Source of the DNA: an uncultured Lysobacteraceae bacterium
GTDB lineage: Bacteria > Pseudomonadota > Gammaproteobacteria > Xanthomonadales > Xanthomonadaceae
Assembly (NCBI GenBank): GCA_946480825.1
Contig: CAMLLG010000006.1
Span: 15,883 to 79,882 of the forward strand
Direction: 5' to 3'
Length of the DNA: 64,000 nt
Numbering within the stretch: position 1 is the stretch's first letter; each line of letters begins with the position of its first letter. This document shows, one piece after another, positions 8,001 to 15,689 of the stretch. Made by a program: the position numbers and the translations under genes. The notes beneath the pieces are model-generated. The model made no database searches, had not been told where the DNA came from, and worked only from the letters and a program-made list of their open reading frames with translations.

Positions 8001-9488
8001 GAACGCCGCCTCGCGCAGCGCCGCCGCGCCCGCCCACAGCCTTTCCCAGTCGTCGCCCGACGCCAGGTCGCGGCCCAGCGCCAGCGGCAGCACGCCGTAG
8101 GGCTGGGCGCGCACCATCAACGTCGGCAGCGGGCCGAGCGCGCTGCCGTTGAACAGCAGATCGACGCCCAGCGCCACCGCCTGCGCCGGTTCGCCCTTGG
8201 CGAATGCCGCGCGCAGCCCGGATTCGAACGCGGCGCGCAGTACGCCCAGCAGCGTGCGTTCGCGCTGCAGGGTATCGTCGCCGGCGCCCTCCAGCCAGCC
8301 GAACACCTGCGGCGACAGGCCCAGCGCTTCGGCCAGCGCCGCCGCGGGCGCGAACGGATCGTGGCGTTCGACGTCGCGGCGCAGGACCGGGTCGAACACC
8401 ATGTGCAGGTAGTGCGGCAAGCGGCGCGGGCGCGGGTCCGCGGTGGGGTCGAGCGAATCGTGAATCCTGAATCCGAGCGCCCGGTCGTACAGCGCCATCG
8501 GGTCCGGGCGCAGGCTGAAATGCGTGCGCTCGCCGGGCAGGGCATTGGTCGCGCTGCCCGGCGGCGGCAGCGACAGTCCGCCGGTCGCATCCTGGCCGCG
8601 CAGATGCGCGTCCCAGGCATCGGCGGTGGTCGCGGGGTCGTCGCTCGCGCGCACGCCCAGCACCACCAGCCGCGCGACCCGCGCGCCGGCGTCGGGAAGT
8701 TTCACCCGCAGCGCCATGCCGGCCGCTTCGGCGGCGGCGAAATCGACCATCCACAGGCTCTCGGCATCCGGCGAGCCGTCGCCGGCGGCGCCGGCCAGCG
8801 CCGGATCGGGCCCCAGCGCCAGCGTTTCGCGCACCGGCATCGCGGCTTCGGCGCGCAGCGGCGGGGCACGCGCGTCGTCCAGCCAGACATGGGCGACGAA
8901 CCGCTCCGGCAACAGCGCCGCGCGCGGCACCCGCGCATAGCCGGGCGGGCGCGACGGTACGCCGTCGAGGCTGCGCTGCGCCGCCAGCCACAGCGCGCGC
9001 GCGTGGCCGACATCGCGCGCCAGCTGCAGCCACGCCTCGTGCATCGGCGGGATGTCGAACGTCGTCTCGATCGCCTTGCGGAAACGCTGCCACGACGCGC
9101 GCTCGACATCGCTGACGCCGGGGTCGTGGGCGTCGACATGGATTTCGTCGGGGTAGATGCGCACCAGCAACGCGTCGTCGAGATAGCGCGTTTCCAGACG
9201 GACCGGCAGCAGCGCCAGCGGCAGCCGCGGGTCCAGCGCGTCGGCGCCGAGCCCATCGCCGCGGTCCGCGCTGTCCTTCAGCAGCGCCTGGCGCTGGTCC
9301 GCGATCTGCGCGCGCAGCGTGTCGCGCGCCGCCACCAGCTGCGCTTCGTCGTCGCGCAGCGCGTCGGCATCGCCCTCGCCGCGCGCGCGCGCCGCGCGCA
9401 GGTCGCCGAGTTTGGCCTCGGTGGCGGCGAGCTTGCGACGCAGGCGCGCGATCGTGGCCTGCAGGGTGCGTTGGGTGGCGTTGGGCAT
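5052..9488 (-). CDS. Giant conserved protein of unknown function (1478 aa), fourth gene of the operon
   Basis: 1478 residues with an ATG start; an AGAGGACC Shine-Dalgarno-like sequence overlaps the end of the upstream gene. Residues 1-70 are a predicted coiled coil rich in Arg, Ala, Glu and Gln. Next comes L-P-V-R-L-E-T-R-Y and L-V-R-I-Y-P-D-E-I-H-V-D-A-H, a block I recall from large uncharacterised bacterial proteins. The rest is Ala/Leu/Arg-rich with no repeat, membrane or export signal that I can see. Its size, cytoplasmic character and coupling on both sides (ATGA overlap downstream, 9-base gap upstream) suggest a structural or scaffold component of one complex. No enzymatic motif was found, and I assign no function. 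Confidence 0.72.
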   Translation of the reverse strand: MPNATQRTLQATIARLRRKLAATEAKLGDLRAARARGEGDADALRDDEAQLVAARDTLRAQIADQRQALLKDSADRGDGLGADALDPRLPLALLPVRLETRYLDDALLVRIYPDEIHVDAHDPGVSDVERASWQRFRKAIETTFDIPPMHEAWLQLARDVGHARALWLAAQRSLDGVPSRPPGYARVPRAALLPERFVAHVWLDDARAPPLRAEAAMPVRETLALGPDPALAGAAGDGSPDAESLWMVDFAAAEAAGMALRVKLPDAGARVARLVVLGVRASDDPATTADAWDAHLRGQDATGGLSLPPPGSATNALPGERTHFSLRPDPMALYDRALGFRIHDSLDPTADPRPRRLPHYLHMVFDPVLRRDVERHDPFAPAAALAEALGLSPQVFGWLEGAGDDTLQRERTLLGVLRAAFESGLRAAFAKGEPAQAVALGVDLLFNGSALGPLPTLMVRAQPYGVLPLALGRDLASGDDWERLWAGAAALREAAFAPAAAKTPRIAGDSPADPVERMIEVLQTEGVAVAADLRLLLGDALAAHVFASADAALRGRLERHREDARGLYAQLGGDPGAQPPLTERVLMAETGAALPLVAPPDPGPGERPSEYLRRLADTGSPNDLLGQVLTDASPRALLFHVARIALLEAAADDTRRILLNEGLASEGDFEPGGRYHRLADRLAVQAPPRYVAPGQIASLDEILADRRTPIGAVHLLYDALRALAAVDDARLALLFGAGLGLYANRLDALHTARATERLRLLRNDNMLGTGPDGFVRGVQVGAFGWVGAIPRARAGGNAGHVLAPSVPHAIAAGVLLSADHARRIDQPGGPRADDYAVELSSRRTRTARALLDGLREGQAMPALLGYRIERTLMQAGGTAPALIARLRRIASTAARPIGTGGATLPETAAEAVCDGLALVRLATAELTETPDLARLGAELQRPQAPDPLQAGALLAALTEARDAIDATADVLLAESVYQLANGNPDRAAGATDILSGAVAPPDRLDVLQPPERGIAVHHRLLLALDPDRPLRAGWPTGSPRGLADPDLDSWLSQLLPAPDRIRVRLLDADGNDTGKSFTLQELLDALPADDPPLGPLDLAYAGAEPARIERGPLEARLRAAGERLTGDPAARFGWDRDPGWDVDVSALTEAAAVAAAARALLGHARPLQADDLPGAVAVDAADLDARLTATLDAARTALKALDTARTDAGARPGARRWADAFGLPAGVDTDAGWQDAHRELDRRIGLATDAGPVRNRLAALFDAQPVLPRLVGVDEGWVKGFHGALGVPATTLRAFAARAARVRPAVAAMAALETRAQRGDDTAGLHGLTVSQTPYRAGDRWVGDPGVPGRGRTGFVAWRRRDGRALQDPRDPVCGLLLDRWNELVPAAQTDAAIAFHIDAPSTAAPNAILLCVPGVGVETWSESSVLAHVVEALELAQLRTAQPQALGGLAQFASLALVDDRRHQPSFGQLASEAPAP

Positions 9489-9497
9489 GAAGGTCCT

Positions 9498-12245
9498 CTA
9501 CGCCCCCAGCAGGGTCGCGGCGTGGATGTAGACGCGCTGCTGCCGACGCAGCGCGGTTTGGGCGAACAGGTCGGAGCCGCCGGTGCCGATGACCTGCTGG
9601 CCGGAAGGCGGGTTGCCGGCCGGCCCGAAGCGCAGGTCCACCGGGGGCTCCTGGAAGACCAGGAACCAGCCGGGCCCGCCGTCGTCGCCGGTCGCCTCGG
9701 CCGCGGTCAGGTCGAAACCGAAACACGCGAGGCCCCCGGGCAGGCGCAGGTCCACCAGCGGATACAGGGTGGACTGCGCGCTGCCGAGGTCGGACAGCGG
9801 TGTCGGCGGTGTGGTCGCCGAGGCTTTCTGCAGGAACACCCTGGCGCGGTCGAAGCGCTGCAGCAGCGCGCCACGCACGGCGATCACCATCCGCGGCGAG
9901 GCGCCGGGCAGGCCGTGCCCGCCGAGCCGGCCGGCCCAGGTGTGCAGGTCGGGCCATTCGGCGCAGGTCTCCGACCAGAACCGGTCGAAGACCGTGCCGC
10001 GCTGATCGGTGGGGAAGCCGCGCCACAGCATCTCGCGGCCGATTTCCTCGTTCAGGCCGGCCAGGTAGCCCTCGATGAAGGCCGGATTGACGTTCATCAG
10101 CGCGATGTAGTGCTCGGGTGCGTCGCGGGCCTGCAGCGCCGGCGCCATCCAGTCGCGGTTGAGCGCCAGCAGCGGGCGCAGCATCGGCCACGGCAGTTTC
10201 GGCGCCAGCAGGATCGCGTCGAGGGTGTCGGCGGTCGCCGTGGCCAGCGCCGGCGAGCGCGCATCGGTGCCGATCCGGGCGCGGGTCCGACGCGCGATGG
10301 TGAAGGCCGGATCGGCCGCCGCGCGCAGGCCGTCGAACAGCGCCTCGCGCTCGCCGCCACCGGCCCGGCCCAGCGGGCGGCAATTCGCGGTGCGCGGCTT
10401 GGCCCAGCGGCTGGCCAGCGCGCGCGCGGCCTCCAGCGATTCGGGGGCGGTCGCGGTGATCGTGGGCAGGCGACCCGGCGGGCGGCGGCCGGGCAGGGGA
10501 TCGATCGGGACCGGCGTGTTCCGTCGCGGATCAAGGACACGCGGATCGAGGACGCGCGGATCGAGGACGCGCGGATTGACGATCGCAGGATCGATCACGC
10601 GCGGATCGAGGATGGTCGGATCGATCCGGAACCGGTCGCCGGGCAGGCGACGTCCGGGAATGCCGCCCAGGGCTGCCAGCTCGCCGTACGTCAGAACGAC
10701 GGCCTCGGGCGCCGCGGCCGTCGGGCGGCGCCCGCCGCCGTCGGCCAGCCGCAGCAGCAGGTCGGCGCTCTGCGGTTGGCCATCCCGCTGTCGCCGCAGC
10801 CGGCGCATGATCGGCCCGTTCGGCCGCACCAGCTTGCGGAACGCGCCGCTGGTGGCCAGCCGCGGCAGGCAACTGCGCGCCACTTCGGCGGCCGCGGTCA
10901 ACCCGCGCGGCGCCAGCGGCAGATGGCCCAGCATCGGCGCCAGCCACAGCAGCGCACCGAGATCCTCGCCGTCGCGCCCGCGGGCCAGATCGGGCGCCAG
11001 GCGGCGGACGAACAGCGCGGTCGCGGCCGCGCGTGCGGTCTGGCCGATGCGCAGCCACTGGTTGGCGCGGTCGATCTCGCCGGCCTGCTCCCAGATCGCC
11101 GCCATCATCTCTTCCTGATGCCGGCGCACCACCTCGGCGCCCAGCCCGGCGGCGGTCCGGCGCACCGGGTCGAGATTCAGCGCGCGGACCCAAGCCGGTG
11201 CCTGCGCGCCCAGCGGCAGGGCGGCGCGCACGTGCCGGCCGCCGTACACCGGCGGCGCCAGCGGCGAGAGGTCGGCCAGCCGGGCCGCAAGATGGCCGAC
11301 CAGCGGCGATGGCGTGGCGGCCGCGGCGGTGGGGCCCATCACCGCGTCCATGCCGAGGACCGCATCGGCGAACAGGGGGCCGTCCGCGCCTTCGGGCGCG
11401 CCGGCGTCCAGTCGCCGGCCCGCGGCCGTCGTCGGATCGTAGGGCTTCAATTGCCCGACCAGATCGGCGAACCCGTCCGCGGCGCCGGTGCTGAAGCGCC
11501 AGTGGTCGTAGATCGGCAGATCCACGGGCTGGCCGACGGTCCATGCCGGGTCGAGCAGCGCCGGGTCGGCGAGGTCGATGGTCTCGCCCAGGCCGGCCGC
11601 GCGCCCGCCGCGGAAGGTCGGCACCAGACAGGCCAGATAATCGGTGTTCTCCAGCAGCACGATCGGGCACAGCAGCCGCGACCGGAACCGCCGCGGTGCG
11701 TCCCGTGCGCCGGCGATGACCGCGGCGCGGTCGTCGCCGGCCCTGGCGTCGCCTTCCTGCACGTGCGCCCACCGGGCGGCGTACGCCAGATCCGGCAGCC
11801 GCGCGCTGCCGGCATCGCCCAGTCGCAGCACCGCGCCATGCGGGCCCGGCACCAGCTCGGCCTCGGTCGCCGGCACCGCCACCAGACACAGCCAGGGCAT
11901 CAGCGTGTCGTCGGTGCCGGGCGCATGAGGCGTGAACAGCCACGGCAGATCCGGCCGCAGGAATTCGATCGACGCGAACTGCTCCGGCGACACCGCGGTG
12001 GCGTCGGGCGCAGGGACCCGCGCCAGGATCTGATCGGCGGCCAGCCCCACGGCATCGGCCGGGCCCAGCACCGCGAGGGTCGCGCCCGGTGCGGTCCAGA
12101 CGGTGGGCGTGCCGTCGTCGCCGGTGGTGTTCAGACGCAGCGCGGTGTCGACCGTCGCGCGGATGCGCGCCTGCGGGGCGCCCGCGGCATGGGCGATCGC
12201 CGCGGCCACGGCCGGACGGGCATAGCGCAGGAATCGCAGGCTCAC
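9498..12245 (-). CDS. Large conserved protein of unknown function (915 aa), third gene of the operon
   Basis: 915 residues starting with GTG at 12245, which overlaps the TGA of a mini-ORF by GTGA. The N-terminal part has R-P-D-L-P-W-L-F-T-P followed by M-P-W-L-C-L-V-A-V. The C-terminal part has N-E-E-I-G-R-E-M-L-W-R-G-F-P-T-D-Q-R-G-T. I recall both from uncharacterised proteins that travel with the neighbouring families. At about residues 539-573 lies a run of pentapeptides of the type V-L-D-P-R encoded by 15-base repeats. There is no signal peptide, transmembrane helix or catalytic signature. The last third (Q-Q-V-I-G-T-G-G-S-D-L-F-A-Q) may be a conserved tail. Function is not assigned. Confidence 0.72.
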   Translation of the reverse strand: MSLRFLRYARPAVAAAIAHAAGAPQARIRATVDTALRLNTTGDDGTPTVWTAPGATLAVLGPADAVGLAADQILARVPAPDATAVSPEQFASIEFLRPDLPWLFTPHAPGTDDTLMPWLCLVAVPATEAELVPGPHGAVLRLGDAGSARLPDLAYAARWAHVQEGDARAGDDRAAVIAGARDAPRRFRSRLLCPIVLLENTDYLACLVPTFRGGRAAGLGETIDLADPALLDPAWTVGQPVDLPIYDHWRFSTGAADGFADLVGQLKPYDPTTAAGRRLDAGAPEGADGPLFADAVLGMDAVMGPTAAAATPSPLVGHLAARLADLSPLAPPVYGGRHVRAALPLGAQAPAWVRALNLDPVRRTAAGLGAEVVRRHQEEMMAAIWEQAGEIDRANQWLRIGQTARAAATALFVRRLAPDLARGRDGEDLGALLWLAPMLGHLPLAPRGLTAAAEVARSCLPRLATSGAFRKLVRPNGPIMRRLRRQRDGQPQSADLLLRLADGGGRRPTAAAPEAVVLTYGELAALGGIPGRRLPGDRFRIDPTILDPRVIDPAIVNPRVLDPRVLDPRVLDPRRNTPVPIDPLPGRRPPGRLPTITATAPESLEAARALASRWAKPRTANCRPLGRAGGGEREALFDGLRAAADPAFTIARRTRARIGTDARSPALATATADTLDAILLAPKLPWPMLRPLLALNRDWMAPALQARDAPEHYIALMNVNPAFIEGYLAGLNEEIGREMLWRGFPTDQRGTVFDRFWSETCAEWPDLHTWAGRLGGHGLPGASPRMVIAVRGALLQRFDRARVFLQKASATTPPTPLSDLGSAQSTLYPLVDLRLPGGLACFGFDLTAAEATGDDGGPGWFLVFQEPPVDLRFGPAGNPPSGQQVIGTGGSDLFAQTALRRQQRVYIHAATLLGA
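10527..10630 (-). repeat. 15-base coding repeat (V-L-D-P-R pentapeptides)
   Basis: Six to seven imperfect copies of a 15-base unit (plus-strand GGATCGAGGACGCGC) encode x-x-D-P-R/T/A pentapeptides in the 915-aa protein. The central copies are nearly identical at base level, so copy number may vary between strains. Confidence 0.7.
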
Positions 12246-12303
12246 GGGTCTGGGCTCAAGGGTCGATGGCTCATGGGTCGATGGCTCATGGGTCGATGGT
12301 CAT
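12242..12303 (-). repeat. Tandem 15-mer forming a stop-restart relay between two operon genes
   Basis: Three units of GGGTCGATGGCTCAT (12260-12274, 12275-12289, 12290-12303, the last one base short) fill the gap between two large genes. On the coding strand each unit carries ATGA. The stop of the 1129-aa gene overlaps an ATG that opens M-T-I-D-P and stops at 12286. That stop overlaps an ATG opening MSHRPMSHRPLSPDP, whose TGA at 12242-12244 overlaps the GTG start of the next gene. The unit resembles the start of that gene (GTGAGCCTGCGA), so it may have arisen by duplication of the start site. Translation of the mini-peptides is inferred. Confidence 0.6.
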
Positions 12304-15300
12304 GGATCGGCCACCACGATGGCTTCGTGCGCCGGCACCAGCGTCTGCACGCCGCCCCGGCCGCGACGCCTCTCGTCCGCCAGGACGGCATGGGCGGCTT
12401 CGCCGCCGGGAAAGGTCTGCAGCGTGTCGGGGTCGGCCAGCACGTGGCGTTCCGGCCGGATCGTGATCGCGGGCGCGCCGGCATCGCCGAGCAGTCGGGT
12501 ATCGGCCCGCACGAAACCCAGCCCGGGTTTCCCGGGCGCGATGCGTGCGGCCTGCGCACCGGTCGGATGCACCACCGTCTCCTCGAACTCCGCCGTCACC
12601 GGCGCGAGCAGCGTCCGCGGCAGCCACAGCCCGGCCGGCGTCGCTTCCACGCCGGCGGGCAGGCTCTCGAACGCCGGTCGCGTCAGTTTCTCGTCGTCGC
12701 TCAGCGGTTCGAACTCGCCCGGCGCGAAATCCTCCTCCACCGCCCGCGCCGCCACCGTGGCGCCGCCCAGCGACAGCCCGTCGATGGCGAAGGCGGCGGG
12801 GTCGGACACCAGGGCGGTGCCGAACTTGCGCAGCACCTTGCCCAGCGGCAACAGGCGCTGGCGGAAGCCCAGCCCGCCCAGCGGATGCACCAGCACCGTG
12901 CCCGGCAACGGTTCGACCCGCCGCAGCGACACCACCGCCTCGGCGTCGGCCCGCGGCAGCGCGGCCCAGTTCTCCGCACGCACGATCTCCGCCGCCAACT
13001 GCCGCTGCAGATCGCTGCGCGGCAGCCCGGCGGGCGGCGTTTCGGCCGCGGGTTCGCCCAGCACCGCCTCGAACGGAATGCGCAGCGGCACGATGATCTG
13101 CACTTCGACGAAGCCGCTGATCCGCCACGGCTCCGGGCCGATGAGCGACGCTTCCAGCCGCGCCAGGAACAGGACCACGTCGTTGCACTTGATCGCGATG
13201 CCCGCGCGCAGGTCGGCCGCGAAGAACGGCGGGTCGAAGATCAGCAGCACGTCGAACTGCGCGTAGGCCTCGACGCTGAACACGCCCAGCGCCGTCTCTA
13301 CCGCCAGCCGGAAATCCGCGCCGGCGCCGAACTGCACGGCGTTGGAGGTCACCGCGAAATACGAGGTGAGCGTGAACGTCGGGTTTTCGCCCGCCGACAG
13401 CGCGATCCCCATCCGCGCCGGCGCGTGGAAATCCGGCGGCGGCAGGAAACGCGGATTGAAACCGCCCACCGACAGCACGAAGGCCTTGGTCGCGCCCCAC
13501 GAAATCAGCATCGCCATGCCGCCGGTCACCGCGAACGCGGCGATCCGCGAATCCACCAGCCGCGCTTCGATGGTCAGCCTGCCGCGGCCGAGGTCGATCA
13601 GGCCCACGACTTCCAGGCGCAGATCGACCACCGGATCGTCCTTGGTCGGCAGCGCCGCGCGCATCCGCCCCAGGATCGCGATCACGATCGGCGAAGGCAG
13701 CGCCAGCAGCAGCGCCACGTCCATCTCCAGCAGCGCGTTCGCGCCCCAGCCGATCTTCACCATCGGCCCGAACACGTGGCGGTCGCGCTGCGGCGGGAAC
13801 ACCCGGCCGATGTCGTCGACGATCCGGCGCGCGTTCGCCACCACGTCGCGCGGAAACAGGATCGACCCCAAGCGGCCCTCGCGCAGGCACTGCCCCAGCG
13901 CGTCGGTGTCCATGTTGCGGTGGATGCCCACCAGCCCGCCGATGCCGATCAGGCTGAAACCGAAACCGAGCTGGATCGGCGGAAATTCCGCGGTGATGAC
14001 CAGCAGCATGCTGAAACCGTCGCCGCCGTCCGGCAGCCGCGTGGTCACCACGCCCACCGCGTTGAACGACAGCGCCTTCATCGACAGCTGCACCGCCCCG
14101 GCGTACAGCGCCGCGTCCGGATCGAAGAACAGATAACCGCCGCCTTTCACCGGGCCTGCGTCGAGGACCAGGCCGACCCCGGCAGGCGGTTTGAAGCCGA
14201 TGCCGAAGACCAGGCCTGCGGCTCCGTCGTCCCGCGGCCCCAACTGCATCTGCAGGCCGATGCGCTCGACCGATGCCGCGAGCGGCCCGATTGCCAGCCC
14301 CGCATCGAGCATGCCGACGACCTTGAGCCCGTGTTCCGACACGGTGGCGCTGATCCTCAATTGTTCGAGGATGATCGGCCCGAGGCTTCGCTCGATCGTG
14401 AGTACGAATTCGAGCCCCAGCGCCCCTTCGAATCGCAGGCCACCCTTCCCGGACCAGGCGATCGCCAGATCGCACTCTGCCGCCAGTCCTTCGGGCGGCA
14501 AGCTCGCCTTGAGGAAGCCGTCTTCGGGGGGCACGTTGATCGCCAGCCGTATGCCCGTGGCGGCGAGTCGGAATCCGCCGTCGACGAAGGGTTCGACGGC
14601 GGACACATCGAGCGTCCCGCCGATCGCCAGTTCGCCCAGCTCTGCGTGGATACCATCGGGTTTGCCGAATCGCAGCAGCGGCCCCGCGCCCGGACGACGG
14701 CCCAGGTCCGCGCGCAGCGACAACGCTGCGGCACCGGCCTCGAAGTCGACGCCCGTGCGACGGATGGCGAGCCCGCCCGGTTGGCCGCTGGCGGCCAGCG
14801 ATGCGCGCCAATCGCCGAAATCGCGGGATACGCCCAATGCGCCCTGCGGAACGAAAACGAGTTCGTAGCCGCCGCCGGGCAGATCGAACAGCGTGAAGCA
14901 CAGCAGTGACGTCGCCTGCACGCCGGTCTGACCGGTGTCGATCGGCAGCATTACGAACAGCGAGCGCCGCTCCGCGTCCAGATGCGCCGCCGGAATGGTA
15001 TTGGGCGCGGCGCGGAGTTCGGATGCCCAGGCGATCAGACCAAGATCGCGCAGAAAGGCGGCCCATGCCGGAAAGGTTCGCTGCGCGACCTGTTCGGCCG
15101 AAAGGCCGGCGGGATCGGACAGTCCGAAAAGCGCGAAGAATGCATCGCCAGGCGAGGCGAAGAAGCGTGAGATCGCGTCGAAATCCAGCTTCGGATACGC
15201 GCGTGCGGGACGCACCGTGCCGCCCGATGGCGATGCGATGGCTGGCCGTTCGGCGTAGACCAGCACGCCCAACAATTCAAGCCCCGAACGGATCGCCGGG

Positions 15301-15689
15301 TGGAAGTTGCCGAGCGCGAGCACGATCAGAGAGCCCAGGAGATCCTCGACGAACTGTAGGCCCAGGTCCCGAGGCAGCCCCGGCGCGGGCGAGGTGCTCT
15401 CGCCGAAGGTCGAAAACCGGCCGATGCCCGTCATCAGTTCCGGAAGAATCGTCAGCAGGTCTTCGAAGCCGATCGGTTCGACGGGATCCAGGTTGCGCAG
15501 TTTCACCAGCGCCGCCGCCAGATCCGCCGCCAGACCGACGAATTGCGCGGGATCGAGCCCTGTCCCTTGCAGATCCCAACCGGTCAGATCGGTCAGTGTG
15601 CCGATGGCCTCAGGCGTATCGGCCAGCCGCTCCAACGGCTCGGCGAGCGTGGTCGCGAATAGAACGATGGCGCGTCCGGCGTCGATCAT
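12300..15689 (-). CDS. DUF6603-like giant protein (1129 aa), second gene of the operon
   Basis: 1129 residues; its ATG overlaps the stop of the upstream gene by ATGA. Residues of about 450-880 are unusually rich in alternating hydrophobic strands and Gly, with F-P-P-I-Q-L-G-F-G-F-S-L followed by I-G-G-L-V-G-I-H-R-N and a later W-G-A-T-K-A-F segment. This matches my memory of DUF6603, a domain of unknown function from diverse bacteria. The strand pattern recalls long beta-sheet proteins that bind lipids or form sheets, but that is only an impression. There is no signal peptide, although the composition would suit membrane or lipid contact. It should work with the four genes it is coupled to. 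Confidence 0.72.
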   Translation of the reverse strand: MIDAGRAIVLFATTLAEPLERLADTPEAIGTLTDLTGWDLQGTGLDPAQFVGLAADLAAALVKLRNLDPVEPIGFEDLLTILPELMTGIGRFSTFGESTSPAPGLPRDLGLQFVEDLLGSLIVLALGNFHPAIRSGLELLGVLVYAERPAIASPSGGTVRPARAYPKLDFDAISRFFASPGDAFFALFGLSDPAGLSAEQVAQRTFPAWAAFLRDLGLIAWASELRAAPNTIPAAHLDAERRSLFVMLPIDTGQTGVQATSLLCFTLFDLPGGGYELVFVPQGALGVSRDFGDWRASLAASGQPGGLAIRRTGVDFEAGAAALSLRADLGRRPGAGPLLRFGKPDGIHAELGELAIGGTLDVSAVEPFVDGGFRLAATGIRLAINVPPEDGFLKASLPPEGLAAECDLAIAWSGKGGLRFEGALGLEFVLTIERSLGPIILEQLRISATVSEHGLKVVGMLDAGLAIGPLAASVERIGLQMQLGPRDDGAAGLVFGIGFKPPAGVGLVLDAGPVKGGGYLFFDPDAALYAGAVQLSMKALSFNAVGVVTTRLPDGGDGFSMLLVITAEFPPIQLGFGFSLIGIGGLVGIHRNMDTDALGQCLREGRLGSILFPRDVVANARRIVDDIGRVFPPQRDRHVFGPMVKIGWGANALLEMDVALLLALPSPIVIAILGRMRAALPTKDDPVVDLRLEVVGLIDLGRGRLTIEARLVDSRIAAFAVTGGMAMLISWGATKAFVLSVGGFNPRFLPPPDFHAPARMGIALSAGENPTFTLTSYFAVTSNAVQFGAGADFRLAVETALGVFSVEAYAQFDVLLIFDPPFFAADLRAGIAIKCNDVVLFLARLEASLIGPEPWRISGFVEVQIIVPLRIPFEAVLGEPAAETPPAGLPRSDLQRQLAAEIVRAENWAALPRADAEAVVSLRRVEPLPGTVLVHPLGGLGFRQRLLPLGKVLRKFGTALVSDPAAFAIDGLSLGGATVAARAVEEDFAPGEFEPLSDDEKLTRPAFESLPAGVEATPAGLWLPRTLLAPVTAEFEETVVHPTGAQAARIAPGKPGLGFVRADTRLLGDAGAPAITIRPERHVLADPDTLQTFPGGEAAHAVLADERRRGRGGVQTLVPAHEAIVVADP

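Noticed and set aside
5097..14909. A 3270-codon plus-strand open frame
   Set aside because: It is exactly antisense to the coupled minus-strand operon genes, is dominated by Arg, Gln and Gly, and shows no domain. Long antisense frames are normal in DNA this rich in G+C.
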